A DNA stretch of 64,000 bases from positions 3,952,240 through 4,016,239 of the forward strand of contig NZ_QXHD01000004.1 of the NCBI RefSeq assembly GCF_011009555.1, written 5' to 3'. Numbering within the stretch: position 1 is the first letter of the stretch; each line of letters starts with the position of its first letter. A model generated the notes under the pieces. The model was not told the origin of the DNA, did not search any database, and saw nothing but the letters and a program-made list of their open reading frames with translations. The DNA comes from Adonisia turfae CCMR0081. Lineage in GTDB: Bacteria > Cyanobacteriota > Cyanobacteriia > Phormidesmidales > Phormidesmidaceae. This document shows positions 40,931 to 49,954 of the stretch, piece after piece. A program made the translations under genes and the position numbers.

Positions 40931-40998
40931 CAATCATTTCAACCTGACGTTTTTCGCCGCTACGCTCTGAAAAACGCAGGTTAAATGGGCGGTTATGC
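40925..40998 (+). other. attC-like recombination site (best formed)
   Basis: Boxes AGCTAAC (40925-40931, overlapping the GNAT stop) and GTTATGC (40992-40998). AACCTGACGTTTTTC (40941-40955) pairs with GAAAAACGCAGGTT (40969-40982) over 14 bp with a single bulged A, loop of 13. The single extra-helical base on one arm is exactly what integrases use to choose the strand. This is the most convincing attC-like site here. Confidence 0.82.
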
Positions 40999-41200
40999 GT
41001 CACTTGGGAGCTGCTAGGCATGTGCCTTCAAGATTCTTGGAACCTAACCAGAAGATATCTAGATGCAGCAACGGCATTACTACCTGCTGCCTTAGTAGCT
41101 GGTGAGGATGTTCGAATCGATTCATACAGTTCCTAATGTTGTACTTAGTAAAGGTTATTTATAATAGGTTTGCAACTGAAAACCGATAGATGCCTATATT

Positions 41201-41440
41201 ATGCTGCTAGCCACTAGTGAATCCCTCAAACAGGATATTGAAAAGCTCACTAACGAGCAGCTTCAGCAAGTTGCTGAGTTTATTGCCTTTCTTCAATTTC
41301 AAGAAAAACGGAAACGTATAACCCTTGATCCGGTCCTTTTAGCTCCCCTTGCAACTGAGTTTGCAGAGGAAGACCGTGTGCTTGCAGAATCAGGTATGGA
41401 CGACTACGCGGACATGCTGGCTAAGGAAGACCAATTATGA
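41201..41440 (+). CDS. DUF2281-type antitoxin-like protein
   Basis: A 79-aa protein with the DUF2281-like start LKQDIEKLTNEQLQQVAEFIAFLQFQE, a helical segment common in type II antitoxins of cyanobacteria. The C-terminal half (EFAEEDRVLAESGMDDYADMLAKED) is acidic and disordered, as toxin-binding tails often are. Its stop overlaps the start of the MazF-like gene by four bases (41437-41440), a standard toxin-antitoxin coupling. It probably neutralised and regulated that toxin. Confidence 0.82.
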   Translation: MLLATSESLKQDIEKLTNEQLQQVAEFIAFLQFQEKRKRITLDPVLLAPLATEFAEEDRVLAESGMDDYADMLAKEDQL

Positions 41441-41721
41441 CCCAGCAGTTGAATCGTGGAGAAGTCTGGCTGGCAAATCTCGATCCTACTCAAGGTTCTG
41501 AACAAGCAGGTATTCGCCCTGTCATAATCTTCCAAAATGACATGGTTTCAAAGTTTTCTACGACAACAATTACTATTCCTCTTACAACAAATAGTACGTC
41601 TGGCCAATCCCAGGCGATCGCACCAGGTCACAGAGGCCAGAGTGTAGCCCAACCGGGGCTCCCATTACTGCCAAGGGGCCCTGTCAAGGTGGGTACGAGC
41701 AGCGCAATATCTAAAGGTTAG
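41437..41721 (+). pseudogene. MazF/PemK-like toxin with degraded C-terminus
   Basis: Residues 1-52 match MazF/PemK endoribonucleases: QLNRGEVWLANLDPTQGSEQAGIRPVII, and TTTITIPLTTN. After about residue 56 the family sequence ceases and the frame shifts to an unrelated Pro/Gly-rich tail (HRGQSVAQPGLPLLPRG) and an early stop, losing the strands and helix that normally follow. The first Arg/Thr active-site regions remain, but the fold is incomplete. The toxin is probably inactive, leaving the antitoxin alone. Confidence 0.72.
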
Positions 41722-41847
41722 CCTGTTATTGACGATCTAGTTAACTCTACCTTTAGATTAGGTTGACATGTTGATGCATCAGCTGTGCAAAATAGATAAA
41801 TAAAAAATCTCCTTTCATAAAAACTCTGGCTATTAAGGAAGCGACCG

Positions 41848-42306
41848 ATGGGCTATTACATGCGCTACATCGTTAATGAAGACAAAGAGATCAGCCTTGG
41901 TATGATCGAAACTGCCCTCAGGCGTAAAGACCCAAATTATCGTCTTGCTAATCAGGCTCCTACGCAAGAATATGCAGAACTCTTATTAGGAACAGATGTC
42001 TATGGAGCATTAGCAATTAATCGTCGTGGTTCAGAGCTAATGGATGAAGAGCTTGAAGAATTACTTGAGGATATAGATAACGAAGAGGTTGGAGATCGCC
42101 AAAGAGTCCAGCATTTGCTACAGAATGCTCATTTCACCGTTATACTACAGGTGCTCTGGCAAGGCAGGGGATTGGAAGCAACCCTTGAGAAAATTGATCC
42201 TCTTTGGGAGTGGCTTTTTGAGCAATATCAAGGGCTATTGCAAGCAGATGGTGAAGGCTACTATGACATAAACGGGCAGATTCTCGAAGTAGGAGAAAGT
42301 AATTAA
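41848..42306 (+). CDS. Hypothetical acidic protein
   Basis: Not recognised. A 152-aa soluble, strongly acidic protein: MGYYMRYIVNEDKEISLGMIETALR, then a run ELMDEELEELLEDIDNEE in the centre and WEWLFEQYQGLLQADGEGYYDINGQIL at the end. No signal peptide. AAGGAAG lies seven bases before the ATG. The short tail GQILEVGE suggests a beta hairpin. A protein of this shape often carries no catalytic motif and may bind a basic partner. It is 125 bases after the toxin remnant, with no clear operon. Confidence 0.65.
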   Translation: MGYYMRYIVNEDKEISLGMIETALRRKDPNYRLANQAPTQEYAELLLGTDVYGALAINRRGSELMDEELEELLEDIDNEEVGDRQRVQHLLQNAHFTVILQVLWQGRGLEATLEKIDPLWEWLFEQYQGLLQADGEGYYDINGQILEVGESN

Positions 42307-42471
42307 CACTCTCTATAAAATGACAGGGATAGAGTCTCGATGTCTACCTGGCATGATGGGCACAATACTGCACTTTATAACCAATTTGCCCGTCGGTATA
42401 GGCTGTATAGGGATAAAGGAAACAGCCACGGAACTCGGAGCATTGTCAATTAAGCTAATTCACAATCCCTT

Positions 42472-44409
42472 ATGACTTCTTTGTTTGTACCGGGTCGCCT
42501 TTGTCTGTTTGGTGAACATAGCGATTGGGCCGGAACGTATCGCACAATTAACCCTGACATTGAAAAAGGTTATGCCTTGGTTGTCGGTACCAATCAAGGC
42601 ATTTACGCCAGCATCAAACACCATCCTCAAGATTTAATTTTCCAAGCCACTCTCAACGATGGCAGTCAATGCGCACCGATTCAATTACCCATGCAGCCTG
42701 ATGTACTTTTAGAAGAAGCCAAACAAGGAGGATTCGCCAGCTACATTGCTGGTACCGCTTATCAAATTTTGAGCCGCTACGGGGTCCAGGGCTTGGCAGT
42801 CAATAACTATCGGACCGATTTGCCCATCCAAAAAGGATTGTCATCCAGTGCTACCATCTGTGTGCTGATTGCGCGAGCATTTAATCAGCTGTACAACCTA
42901 CAGCTAACCATTCAAGACGAAATGGAACTGGCCTACCTGGGCGAAAGAACCACACCAAGCCTATGTGGCCGTATGGATCAGGTTTGTGCCTTTGGCAATA
43001 AACCGATCTTGATGACCTTTGATGGCAAGCGGGTAAACCTGGAGGCACTGCCTATACAAAAGACATTATTTTTAGTGATGGTTGATTTGGGCGGCTCTAA
43101 AAATACCCAAAAAATCCTGAGCGATTTAAATAATTGTTATCCATATCCTAAAAATCAAATTCACCAACAGGTTCAGCAATATCTAGGGACTATCAATGCT
43201 AAATTTGTTCAGCAAGCGGCTAGCGCTATCAGGCAAGGAGATGCAAAACGTCTAGGCACTTTAATGACCCAGGTTCAAGCTGACTTTGATCGCCATGTGA
43301 CACCAGCTTGCCCCGACCAGTTAACGGCTCCCAAGCTCCATTGTTTACTCACCCATCCAGCCTTGCAACCCTTTATCTATGGCGGTAAGGGGGTTGGCTC
43401 TCAAGGCGATGGTACAGCTCAGTTAGTGGCCAAAGACCAAGAGAGTCAACTGGGTGCGATCGCAATTATCCAACGAGATTTTCCAGAAATGCAAGCCCTA
43501 AGTTCCACCATTTCTTCCCAGTCAACCATAAAGAAAACCGTTATTCCAGCAGCTGGTTTTGGCACAAGAATGTTTCCTGCCACCAAAGTTGTCAAAAAGG
43601 AACTGTTGCCGATTATTGATCACGATGGCCGAGCAAAACCAATTATCCTCAAAATTGTAGAAGAGGCTGTTGCAGCAGGCATTGAAGAAATTGGTATCGT
43701 TGTCCAAAAAGGGGATCTGGAAATTTTCCAAGCATTTTTCCAAAATCCACCCAAGCCAGAACTATTGGCCAAACTTTCTCCAGAAAATCAAAAATATAGC
43801 CAATATCTCCAAAGCCTGGGTGACCGCATTACGTTTCTCATTCAAGACCAGCAAGAGGGCTTTGGCCATGCGGTGTACTGTGCCAAAACCTGGGTTAATC
43901 ATGACCCTTTTCTGCTGTTGCTGGGAGATCACATCTATCAAACCCAAGAGCAACGCTCCTGCGCACAACAGGTGTTAGCAGCCTTTACCCAAACCAATAG
44001 CAGCGTTGTTGGGGTAACAGTGATGTCTGGAGACATTATCCACAAAGCAGGCTGTGTCACCGGCACCTGGCGAGAGCCAGATACTATTCTAGACATTACC
44101 CAACTCTACGAAAAACCTGACCTGGACTATGCTAAGACCCATCTCCATGTGCCCGGCATGCCAGAGTCAGACTTTTTAGGGGTTTTTGGCATGTATGTGC
44201 TCAAGCCAGAAATTTTTGATGCTCTACAAACAGAAATAGAGAATAACCTGCGGTCTAAAGGAGAATTTCAGCTAACCACTTGCCTGGAGCGATTGCGGGC
44301 GGAATCTGGCATGGTGGGTTATCTAGTTAAGGGGCAATATTTTGACGTGGGCATGCCTCAGTTTTATCGGCAGACTATGTACGATTACGCGATGTCTCAG
44401 ACTCCCTAA
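42472..44409 (+). CDS. GHMP sugar kinase - UTP-sugar-1-phosphate uridylyltransferase fusion
   Basis: A 645-aa fusion. Residues 1-345 are a GHMP kinase: motif 1 VPGRLCLFGEHSDWAG, motif 2 LPIQKGLSSSATICVLIARAFN and motif 3 GGKGVGSQGDG, with CGRMDQVCAFG as the galacto/arabino-kinase-like block. Residues 348-645 are a GalU-type uridylyltransferase: TVIPAAGFGTRMFPATKVVKKELLPI, the QEGFGHAVYCAK loop and LGDHIY. Together they could turn a free sugar into its 1-phosphate and then UDP-sugar, a salvage route. The order (kinase first) is the reverse of bacterial/plant FKP, where the pyrophosphorylase is N-terminal. The sugar is unknown. It overlaps a convergent membrane-protein gene by 35 bases. Confidence 0.9.
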   Translation: MTSLFVPGRLCLFGEHSDWAGTYRTINPDIEKGYALVVGTNQGIYASIKHHPQDLIFQATLNDGSQCAPIQLPMQPDVLLEEAKQGGFASYIAGTAYQILSRYGVQGLAVNNYRTDLPIQKGLSSSATICVLIARAFNQLYNLQLTIQDEMELAYLGERTTPSLCGRMDQVCAFGNKPILMTFDGKRVNLEALPIQKTLFLVMVDLGGSKNTQKILSDLNNCYPYPKNQIHQQVQQYLGTINAKFVQQAASAIRQGDAKRLGTLMTQVQADFDRHVTPACPDQLTAPKLHCLLTHPALQPFIYGGKGVGSQGDGTAQLVAKDQESQLGAIAIIQRDFPEMQALSSTISSQSTIKKTVIPAAGFGTRMFPATKVVKKELLPIIDHDGRAKPIILKIVEEAVAAGIEEIGIVVQKGDLEIFQAFFQNPPKPELLAKLSPENQKYSQYLQSLGDRITFLIQDQQEGFGHAVYCAKTWVNHDPFLLLLGDHIYQTQEQRSCAQQVLAAFTQTNSSVVGVTVMSGDIIHKAGCVTGTWREPDTILDITQLYEKPDLDYAKTHLHVPGMPESDFLGVFGMYVLKPEIFDALQTEIENNLRSKGEFQLTTCLERLRAESGMVGYLVKGQYFDVGMPQFYRQTMYDYAMSQTP

Positions 44410-45787
44410 AATATCTAACGATGAGCCATCCGACTGAGATTAAACCAGCGATGCCCAGGGTTAACCCTGTATAGGGTACTAACATAGCCGCAACAGGTAA
44501 AACGGCACCACTCAGCGTAATGGTAAGCACGCCCCAGCGCTTTCTTTGCTGGGTTCCCAGCCCAATGCTGAAGAGCAAGAAGAAGGGCAATAACAGCCCC
44601 CAGGCTACGCGGGCATCAAACAGGCGGCTGGCATAGGTGAGGCTTAATAAACAGGCAAAGAAGATGGCGGCTGCGATCGCAACATCCTGCAACCGCATCG
44701 GCACCGTCAAATAAAGCAGCAGCAACCACCACAAAAAGAGACCGGGAGCCAACAATAACAATCGCGGTAATATCCCCGTCTGGCGAATGCGCTGCGTTGC
44801 CGTAAATACCCCAAACGGATTACGCACCGAAACATTCTCATCAAACTGCCAGGTAAATCTCGTACCCTGGCCTTCTAAGCTCGCCTCTGTTGGTACAATG
44901 CCGCTGGCAAAGTCAGCATTGGGAAAATCAGCTAGTACCGTTAACCTAAACTGAGAAAGTAGTCGCCCGTAGGCGCTATAGACCCAACGGGGTGCCCCCT
45001 GGGCCTGATAAGAAACCGTATACTGGGTGGACTCTCCTGGGGCCAGCTGCAACGGAAACTGATACTCTCCCTGGCTCACAGGTTCTAAACGCTGGCCTTC
45101 CCGTTCTATCCGGTAATCTTGTAATAGGCTATATCCGTCTGGTGGGGGTATTTCAAAGAAGAAGTCTTGGGTAACATCCAGGGTATTGGTCACCTGATAC
45201 TGGCTGGTAAAATCAGATTGATAAATCAAACGCTCGGTGGCGGGGTCTACAACCTGAGTCAGAGTGACCTCAACATTAGAGGCACTGGGCGATAAAAAGC
45301 GATCGATCTCTTGTAGCCTTTCAACTTCGGTGGGTTGCCCATCAATGTAAGTGATGGTGGTGTAAGGTTCTTCAATGATATAGCGCACGTAGGGAGCGCG
45401 TTGTTCTACCCTGGCCCCAGCGACACTACTGGCAACCTGTTCAATTTTGGCTTGTTCCCAATGATGATACCGATTAGCTAGGGTGGCGCAGAGAAAATAG
45501 CCCCCGACGAGTATGGTCACCACAAGTAAGCTATGCAGGGTCACCGTCAGCAAGCGATCATAGCCGAACATGACTGGAGTGAGCCAGCCAGTGCGATCGC
45601 TCCGGTGTGCAAATCTTAAAGCCGCCAGTACGATACCAAAACTGGCTAATATCCAGAGCAGCCACCGTCCCACCAGCAACAGTTGTTGACCAAACGCCTG
45701 TAACTCTTGGGGGTGGGTAAGATCAGGGATGGTCGGGATGCCATTGATGCTGAGCAACATATTGCTAATAAGGAACGTACCATACAT
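44375..45787 (-). CDS. Polytopic membrane protein with a large extracytoplasmic domain
   Basis: Not recognised. A 470-aa protein with an N-terminal pair of membrane helices (WLLWILASFGIVLAAL; LLVVTILVGGYFLCATLA), then a beta-rich domain of about 220 residues (VEVTLTQVVDPATERLIYQ, GESTQYTVSYQAQ, TRFTWQFDENVSV) outside the membrane, and five or six C-terminal helices. The layout resembles CreD-like inner membrane proteins, though the sequence is not a clear member. The last 35 bases overlap the 3' end of the fusion gene on the other strand. ATG at 45787; an ATG nine codons later is also plausible. Confidence 0.65.
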   Translation of the reverse strand: MYGTFLISNMLLSINGIPTIPDLTHPQELQAFGQQLLLVGRWLLWILASFGIVLAALRFAHRSDRTGWLTPVMFGYDRLLTVTLHSLLVVTILVGGYFLCATLANRYHHWEQAKIEQVASSVAGARVEQRAPYVRYIIEEPYTTITYIDGQPTEVERLQEIDRFLSPSASNVEVTLTQVVDPATERLIYQSDFTSQYQVTNTLDVTQDFFFEIPPPDGYSLLQDYRIEREGQRLEPVSQGEYQFPLQLAPGESTQYTVSYQAQGAPRWVYSAYGRLLSQFRLTVLADFPNADFASGIVPTEASLEGQGTRFTWQFDENVSVRNPFGVFTATQRIRQTGILPRLLLLAPGLFLWWLLLLYLTVPMRLQDVAIAAAIFFACLLSLTYASRLFDARVAWGLLLPFFLLFSIGLGTQQRKRWGVLTITLSGAVLPVAAMLVPYTGLTLGIAGLISVGWLIVRYFRESETSRNRT

Positions 45788-46077
45788 CCATTGCTAGCAC
45801 ACCAAGATTTAAAGAATGCAAATCGGTATATTTTGTTAGAGTTGCCGACTCAACGTTGACCATTCAATAACCTGAACAAGCAATACTCAGCTAACTAAAG
45901 CACTGACCACCCACTAGTAGCCGATGGCAGAAAACCTGACAATGTCCCTGAGGTATCATCTGCATACTAAAAACTTAGACCACACCATCACGTTTTCTAA
46001 CTTGTAAGATAGGATAGTTGTTCCAAGCGATGGAATAAAAGATAAGTAGACAAGGCAACTCAGCTCAAAATATTTCT
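45788..46077. other. Divergent intergenic region, no feature supported
   Basis: A 290-base gap between divergent genes that must carry both promoters. No convincing repeat, hairpin or RNA seen. Confidence 0.45.
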
Positions 46078-47124
46078 ATGATCAAATGGCTAAGACGTCT
46101 CACCCTTGTTGTCGCTGCAATACTTTTTCTGACCCTAATAACAGGGTTTGTTTATGAACAATGGTCGCGCCATGCGGTCGCTCAAGCGTTTTCTCCCCCT
46201 GGGGAACTTGTGGCAGTCAACGGAAAACTATCCCACCTTTATTGTACAGGTGAAGGCAGCCCCACCATCGTTTTAGAATCTGGCATTAACGAAGGTGGAT
46301 CACTAGTTTGGGAAGCCGTGCGACCGGCCATTAGCCAGGTGAGTCGTGTGTGCGCATACGACCAGTCTGGAATTATGTGGAGTGAGCGTCGAGAACAGCC
46401 AAGAGACGCAGACCATATTGCGGAAGACCTGCATAACTTATTGATGGCCGCCCATGAATCTCCCCCCTATGTGATGGTGGGCCACTCCCTGGGGGGGCTG
46501 CTAATCAGAGTCTTTACCGACCATTTCAGTGATGAAGTTGAGGGTCTTATTTTTGTTGACTCATCTCACCCAGAACAAAATCAACGGTTTCCTGAAGATC
46601 TCATGGAAATAATGGCCTATCCTCCAACACTGCTGCTCAGAACTATTTCGACACTGGGCATCTTACGTCTACAGTCTCCTCCTGCTCCCAGCGCGCTCCC
46701 CAAAGAAGCTGGTAAGGCAATTCATGATTACCTACCAGAGAGCATGACAGGCATTGCTGATGAGATTGCAGCCATGGATAGCATTTTTGCTCAGGCACAA
46801 TCCACTGGTCCATTTGGAGATATGCCAATGGTTGTGCTTACAGCAGGCCATTTTCCAGATGAGTTACCCTATCAATTGGATGCGGATAACATGGCTAAAC
46901 TTCAGAGCACGTGGTCTGAAATATGGCCCGTCCTGCAAACAGAAATTGCAGCCTTATCCACTAACTCAGAGCATCGCACGATATTAGAATCATCTCACAA
47001 TATGCCCTATGAGGCTCCGGAGGCTATCGTAGAGGCCATCAAAGATGTTGTTATGGCTCAGCGTGAAGGTAAATCTCATGACAAGGCTATGGCAACAGCG
47101 AAGCATGACGCGTCTACGACATGA
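46078..47124 (+). CDS. Membrane-anchored alpha/beta hydrolase
   Basis: A 348-aa hydrolase anchored by one N-terminal membrane helix (LTLVVAAILFLTLITGFVYE). Conserved elements: IVLESGINEGGSLVW (oxyanion region), the nucleophile elbow VMVGHSLGGLLIR with the Ser, MPMVVLTAGH near the acid, and ESSHNMPYEAPEAIVE with the catalytic His. This shape is common in a large group of secreted/periplasmic hydrolases of Proteobacteria and cyanobacteria. The catalytic domain is probably outside. Substrate unknown. The 3' end overlaps the phosphotransferase relic. Confidence 0.85.
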   Translation: MIKWLRRLTLVVAAILFLTLITGFVYEQWSRHAVAQAFSPPGELVAVNGKLSHLYCTGEGSPTIVLESGINEGGSLVWEAVRPAISQVSRVCAYDQSGIMWSERREQPRDADHIAEDLHNLLMAAHESPPYVMVGHSLGGLLIRVFTDHFSDEVEGLIFVDSSHPEQNQRFPEDLMEIMAYPPTLLLRTISTLGILRLQSPPAPSALPKEAGKAIHDYLPESMTGIADEIAAMDSIFAQAQSTGPFGDMPMVVLTAGHFPDELPYQLDADNMAKLQSTWSEIWPVLQTEIAALSTNSEHRTILESSHNMPYEAPEAIVEAIKDVVMAQREGKSHDKAMATAKHDASTT

Positions 47125-47317
47125 ATATCTAAAACAATGGCAACAATATGAATCACCTGAACGTTTATCAGCGGCCTGGAATATCGCAAAACCTTTATGT
47201 ATATTGCACCATGCAATCACCTATCAAACTATGATCAAGGCTCTAGAAGCAAGGACAAGGCCTGAGGTTAGCCATGTTCTACCTTACCTTTTACGGGAGC
47301 TCATCAGCATGTGCTGA
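47105..47317 (+). pseudogene. C-terminal fragment of a phosphotransferase-like protein
   Basis: The frame encodes YLKQWQQYESPERLSAAWN, IAKPLCILHHAITYQTMIKALE and VLPYLLRELISM, which resembles the C-terminal helices of aminoglycoside-phosphotransferase-like proteins in cyanobacteria. No catalytic half remains. It overlaps the hydrolase end by 20 bases and has only a chance ATG at 47105. Confidence 0.55.
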
Positions 47318-47759
47318 TACTCAAGCTAGCGGGTATAAAAGGCATGTATACAAAACATTTTATACTCTCACCATAGTCGCAGGCTATACCAAACGACAAC
47401 AGGATATTTTTCTTGAACTTAATCTAAATCAAATCAGATACGCAAACGAATAAAAATTCTTTGAATTGAATTTGGGATTTTCCAGATTTTATGGGCCATA
47501 GGATACCAAATCTGAATTCATCAAACCCGATGAACAACGGACCATCTTGTAGACGTACTCCTTTGGGGACGTACTCCCTTGGGGACGTACTCCCTTGGGG
47601 ACGTACTCCCTTGGGGATGTCCTTCGATACGGGGCACTATCAATCACGCTTTCTGTAAGTTCTTTATTTTGTTTATTTAAATTCTCTACTGATTTTTCGG
47701 AAAATTCTCTTTAGAGGTGACCAAAACCTGTAGTTTTAAATATCTATTATTGTTTAATT
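47318..47759. other. Intergenic with 16-bp tandem repeats
   Basis: GACGTACTCCCTTGGG is repeated at 47552 (one mismatch), 47568, 47584 and 47600, followed by a degenerate copy at 47616. The unit period is exactly 16. The sequence on either side is AT-rich without genes. This is the short tandemly repeated repetitive type (STRR) known in cyanobacteria. Confidence 0.85.
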
Positions 47760-48818
47760 ATGCAGGCACTACTCGATAAAGTTAAGACTAAAATTGCAGA
47801 TAAGCGATATAAGCCTGACCCTTTAGAAATCTCCCGTGAGTCACCGGATATGCCCATGGCATATACCATTCTGGGCAATACCAACTTAAAGGTGAGTGTG
47901 GCCGGTTTAGGTGGCGGAGGATACAGCCGCTTAGGTCAAGGCTATAATCGCCCTGTGGATGAATCTATTGCCATAGTTCATAGGGCTTTAGATTGGGGTA
48001 TTAACTTATTGGATACAGCAGAATCCTATGGAACAGAGCACATTATAGGTGAGGCCATTGCCTATCGAGGGCGCTCTAATTTAGTGTTATCGACCCAGAA
48101 AAAGATTTCTGTCGGTGGTCGTTTTAGGCCAAGAACCTTAATTCGTGCCAATGAACTTGAAGCGGGGTTAAACAATAGTCTTAAAAAGTTAAATACAGAT
48201 TACATCGATATCTATCATCTGCATGGGGTTCGCCCTAGTGACTATGACTATGTGAAGGCTGAATTTTTACCAGCCCTATTGAAATTTAAAGACGCTGGAA
48301 AAGTAAGATTTATTGGCATCACGGAGGGGTTTGCTTCGGATCCTGAGCATAAAATGCTGAGTCGTGCGGTTGAAGATGACTGCTGGGATGTTTTTATGCT
48401 TGGGTTTAATATCCTGAATCAATCTGCCCGTGAACGAGTTTTACGGAAAGCATTAGCAAAAAATATCGGCATTCTAAGCATATTTGCAGTTCGGCGCGTC
48501 CTCGCCAGCCCAGCAACCTTAAAGCCGTTAATCGATGAGATGATCGAAAAGTCTCTCATTGACCCCCATAAGATAGATCTCAATGAGCCCCTTGGATTTC
48601 TGATGAAAAGTGGAGAAGCTGAAAGTCTTGCTGATGCCTCGTATCGCTTCTGTCGCCATGAACCGGGCGTTCATTCTGTGCTGTTTGGCACCGGCGATGG
48701 CCAACATTTAGAAGAGAACATTCGCTCGTTGTTACGGGGGCCGTTATCCCAGGCCAGCAAAGAAATGCTCAACCATGTGTTTGGCCACATCGATCAAATT
48801 TCTGGCCAAACGGATTAG
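47760..48818 (+). CDS. Aldo/keto reductase-family oxidoreductase
   Basis: A 352-aa (alpha/beta)8 oxidoreductase. After an N-terminal extension of 35 residues, the core begins AYTILGNTNLKVSVAGLGGGG. The catalytic set is visible: Asp and Tyr in LLDTAESYG, Lys in LSTQKK and His in IYHLHG. FIGITEGF and FNILNQSARERVL are typical. The NADP-binding end seems shorter than usual, with VHSVLFGTGDGQHLEENI at the expected place. Substrate unknown. It is convergent with the peroxiredoxin-like gene, six bases apart. Confidence 0.88.
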   Translation: MQALLDKVKTKIADKRYKPDPLEISRESPDMPMAYTILGNTNLKVSVAGLGGGGYSRLGQGYNRPVDESIAIVHRALDWGINLLDTAESYGTEHIIGEAIAYRGRSNLVLSTQKKISVGGRFRPRTLIRANELEAGLNNSLKKLNTDYIDIYHLHGVRPSDYDYVKAEFLPALLKFKDAGKVRFIGITEGFASDPEHKMLSRAVEDDCWDVFMLGFNILNQSARERVLRKALAKNIGILSIFAVRRVLASPATLKPLIDEMIEKSLIDPHKIDLNEPLGFLMKSGEAESLADASYRFCRHEPGVHSVLFGTGDGQHLEENIRSLLRGPLSQASKEMLNHVFGHIDQISGQTD

Positions 48819-48824
48819 AGGGAC

Positions 48825-49637
48825 CTACACTGGTGTCGGAAAATTTACGTCCTCTAGAAACGAAAGCGGGTTGCCCATGTTGGTGGCAAAGCCGAGGATA
48901 TTGCGATCGCAATGTTGATAAATTACCCCACCATCAGCAATTACGTAGGTTGCTCCCCGCTGGGTAATGTGGCTCACATCCGGCACATAGGTAGTCCATT
49001 TACCCAGCACCTCTGCCATATTTCGTAACCGCAGGGTAGCCAACTCAAAAGGCCGCTGAAACCCTTTACCGCCAGCCCGTTTGAAAAACTCTCCTTTGAT
49101 GGGTGGCAGGGGTGTTGCTTGCACCACGTCATCGTCTGCAATCAGCTGGGGGGCGTTGCGATCGCCCAGATAGCCACGAAATACTTCCGATAAGGTGCCA
49201 GGGCTGCCAATCCCAGCGCACATCAGCAATAGGTTCAGCCAAGCATTCTGGCGCTGATTAAAGCCGGGAACCGATAATGTTAGCCCTGGGTAAAGGCCTA
49301 ACTCTTGGTGAAGCGTACCGTCTGGGTCTAGCAGTAGAGACTCTTCGGGGAAACCAGTGTAGGCACAGAATGCCTTGCCTGAGTTGAGATCGCCAATGCC
49401 CACCGCCCGGACCACCACTCCTTTTTGGATCAGCTGCTCAGCGCCGCGCCGCAGCCACCAGGCATACTCCAAACTATCAAAGTCGCCTAGCTGGGGCCAT
49501 ACCAACACCAACTGCTTGGTAGCATTTATTAACAATGCAGTGTCTGCACCATCACTGACCCGTTGTCGTCGAGTCTGATGTAAAACCTCATAAACAGCTG
49601 CTGGGGTTTTATTGTTTGTAAATGTATCTACAGCCAT
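48825..49637 (-). CDS. Peroxiredoxin-like AhpC/TSA-type protein
   Basis: A 270-aa protein of the peroxiredoxin-like (AhpC/TSA_2, PRXL2-like) group. It shows LVLVWPQLGDFDSLEYAWWLRRG, VVRAVGIGDLNSGKAFCAYTGFPEESLLLDPDG, and a final VIADGGVIYQHCDRNILGFA, the thioredoxin-fold strands. The peroxidatic Cys of typical AhpC (TxxC in the first helix) is not in place; the Cys in FCAYTGFP is near the usual second position, so the activity may be altered. No signal peptide. The ATG at 49637 fits. It could serve a redox or regulatory role alongside the aldo/keto reductase. Confidence 0.7.
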   Translation of the reverse strand: MAVDTFTNNKTPAAVYEVLHQTRRQRVSDGADTALLINATKQLVLVWPQLGDFDSLEYAWWLRRGAEQLIQKGVVVRAVGIGDLNSGKAFCAYTGFPEESLLLDPDGTLHQELGLYPGLTLSVPGFNQRQNAWLNLLLMCAGIGSPGTLSEVFRGYLGDRNAPQLIADDDVVQATPLPPIKGEFFKRAGGKGFQRPFELATLRLRNMAEVLGKWTTYVPDVSHITQRGATYVIADGGVIYQHCDRNILGFATNMGNPLSFLEDVNFPTPV

Positions 49638-49796
49638 TGTAATAATTGCTCCAACATCGCTGATCGGTAACGCAACCCATTGAAAAGGAACTCAGTACCT
49701 GGCTTATAGATTCGGAAACTGAATAAGCGCAGTTTGCCGTTGATGACTTAGAGTATGAATCGATCAACCTCATAAGTTACTAACTTATGACTTGAA

Positions 49797-49836
49797 AGAT
49801 AAAACCATACGGAGAAAGATAAAACCATACGGAGAA
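49797..49836. repeat. 20-bp perfect tandem duplication
   Basis: AGATAAAACCATACGGAGAA occurs twice without a gap (49797-49816, 49817-49836), in the 317-base gap before the large kinase gene. The remainder of the gap is AT-rich and featureless. It may be a recent slippage event or a paired regulatory site. Confidence 0.85.
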
Positions 49837-49954
49837 TTAGCAACAACGACGAGTTGAAGTTCAAACTCAATTTTACAATAGGGAAAAATTTATCAGGTGT
49901 TACATTTGCCTATTCGCTAACAAGCAAAACGCCCTGCTCCCATTCAAAACACTG

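Noticed and set aside
47552..47625. CRISPR array
   Set aside because: The repeats are 16 bp, tandem and without spacers, so not CRISPR. No repeat-spacer pattern was seen elsewhere in the window.
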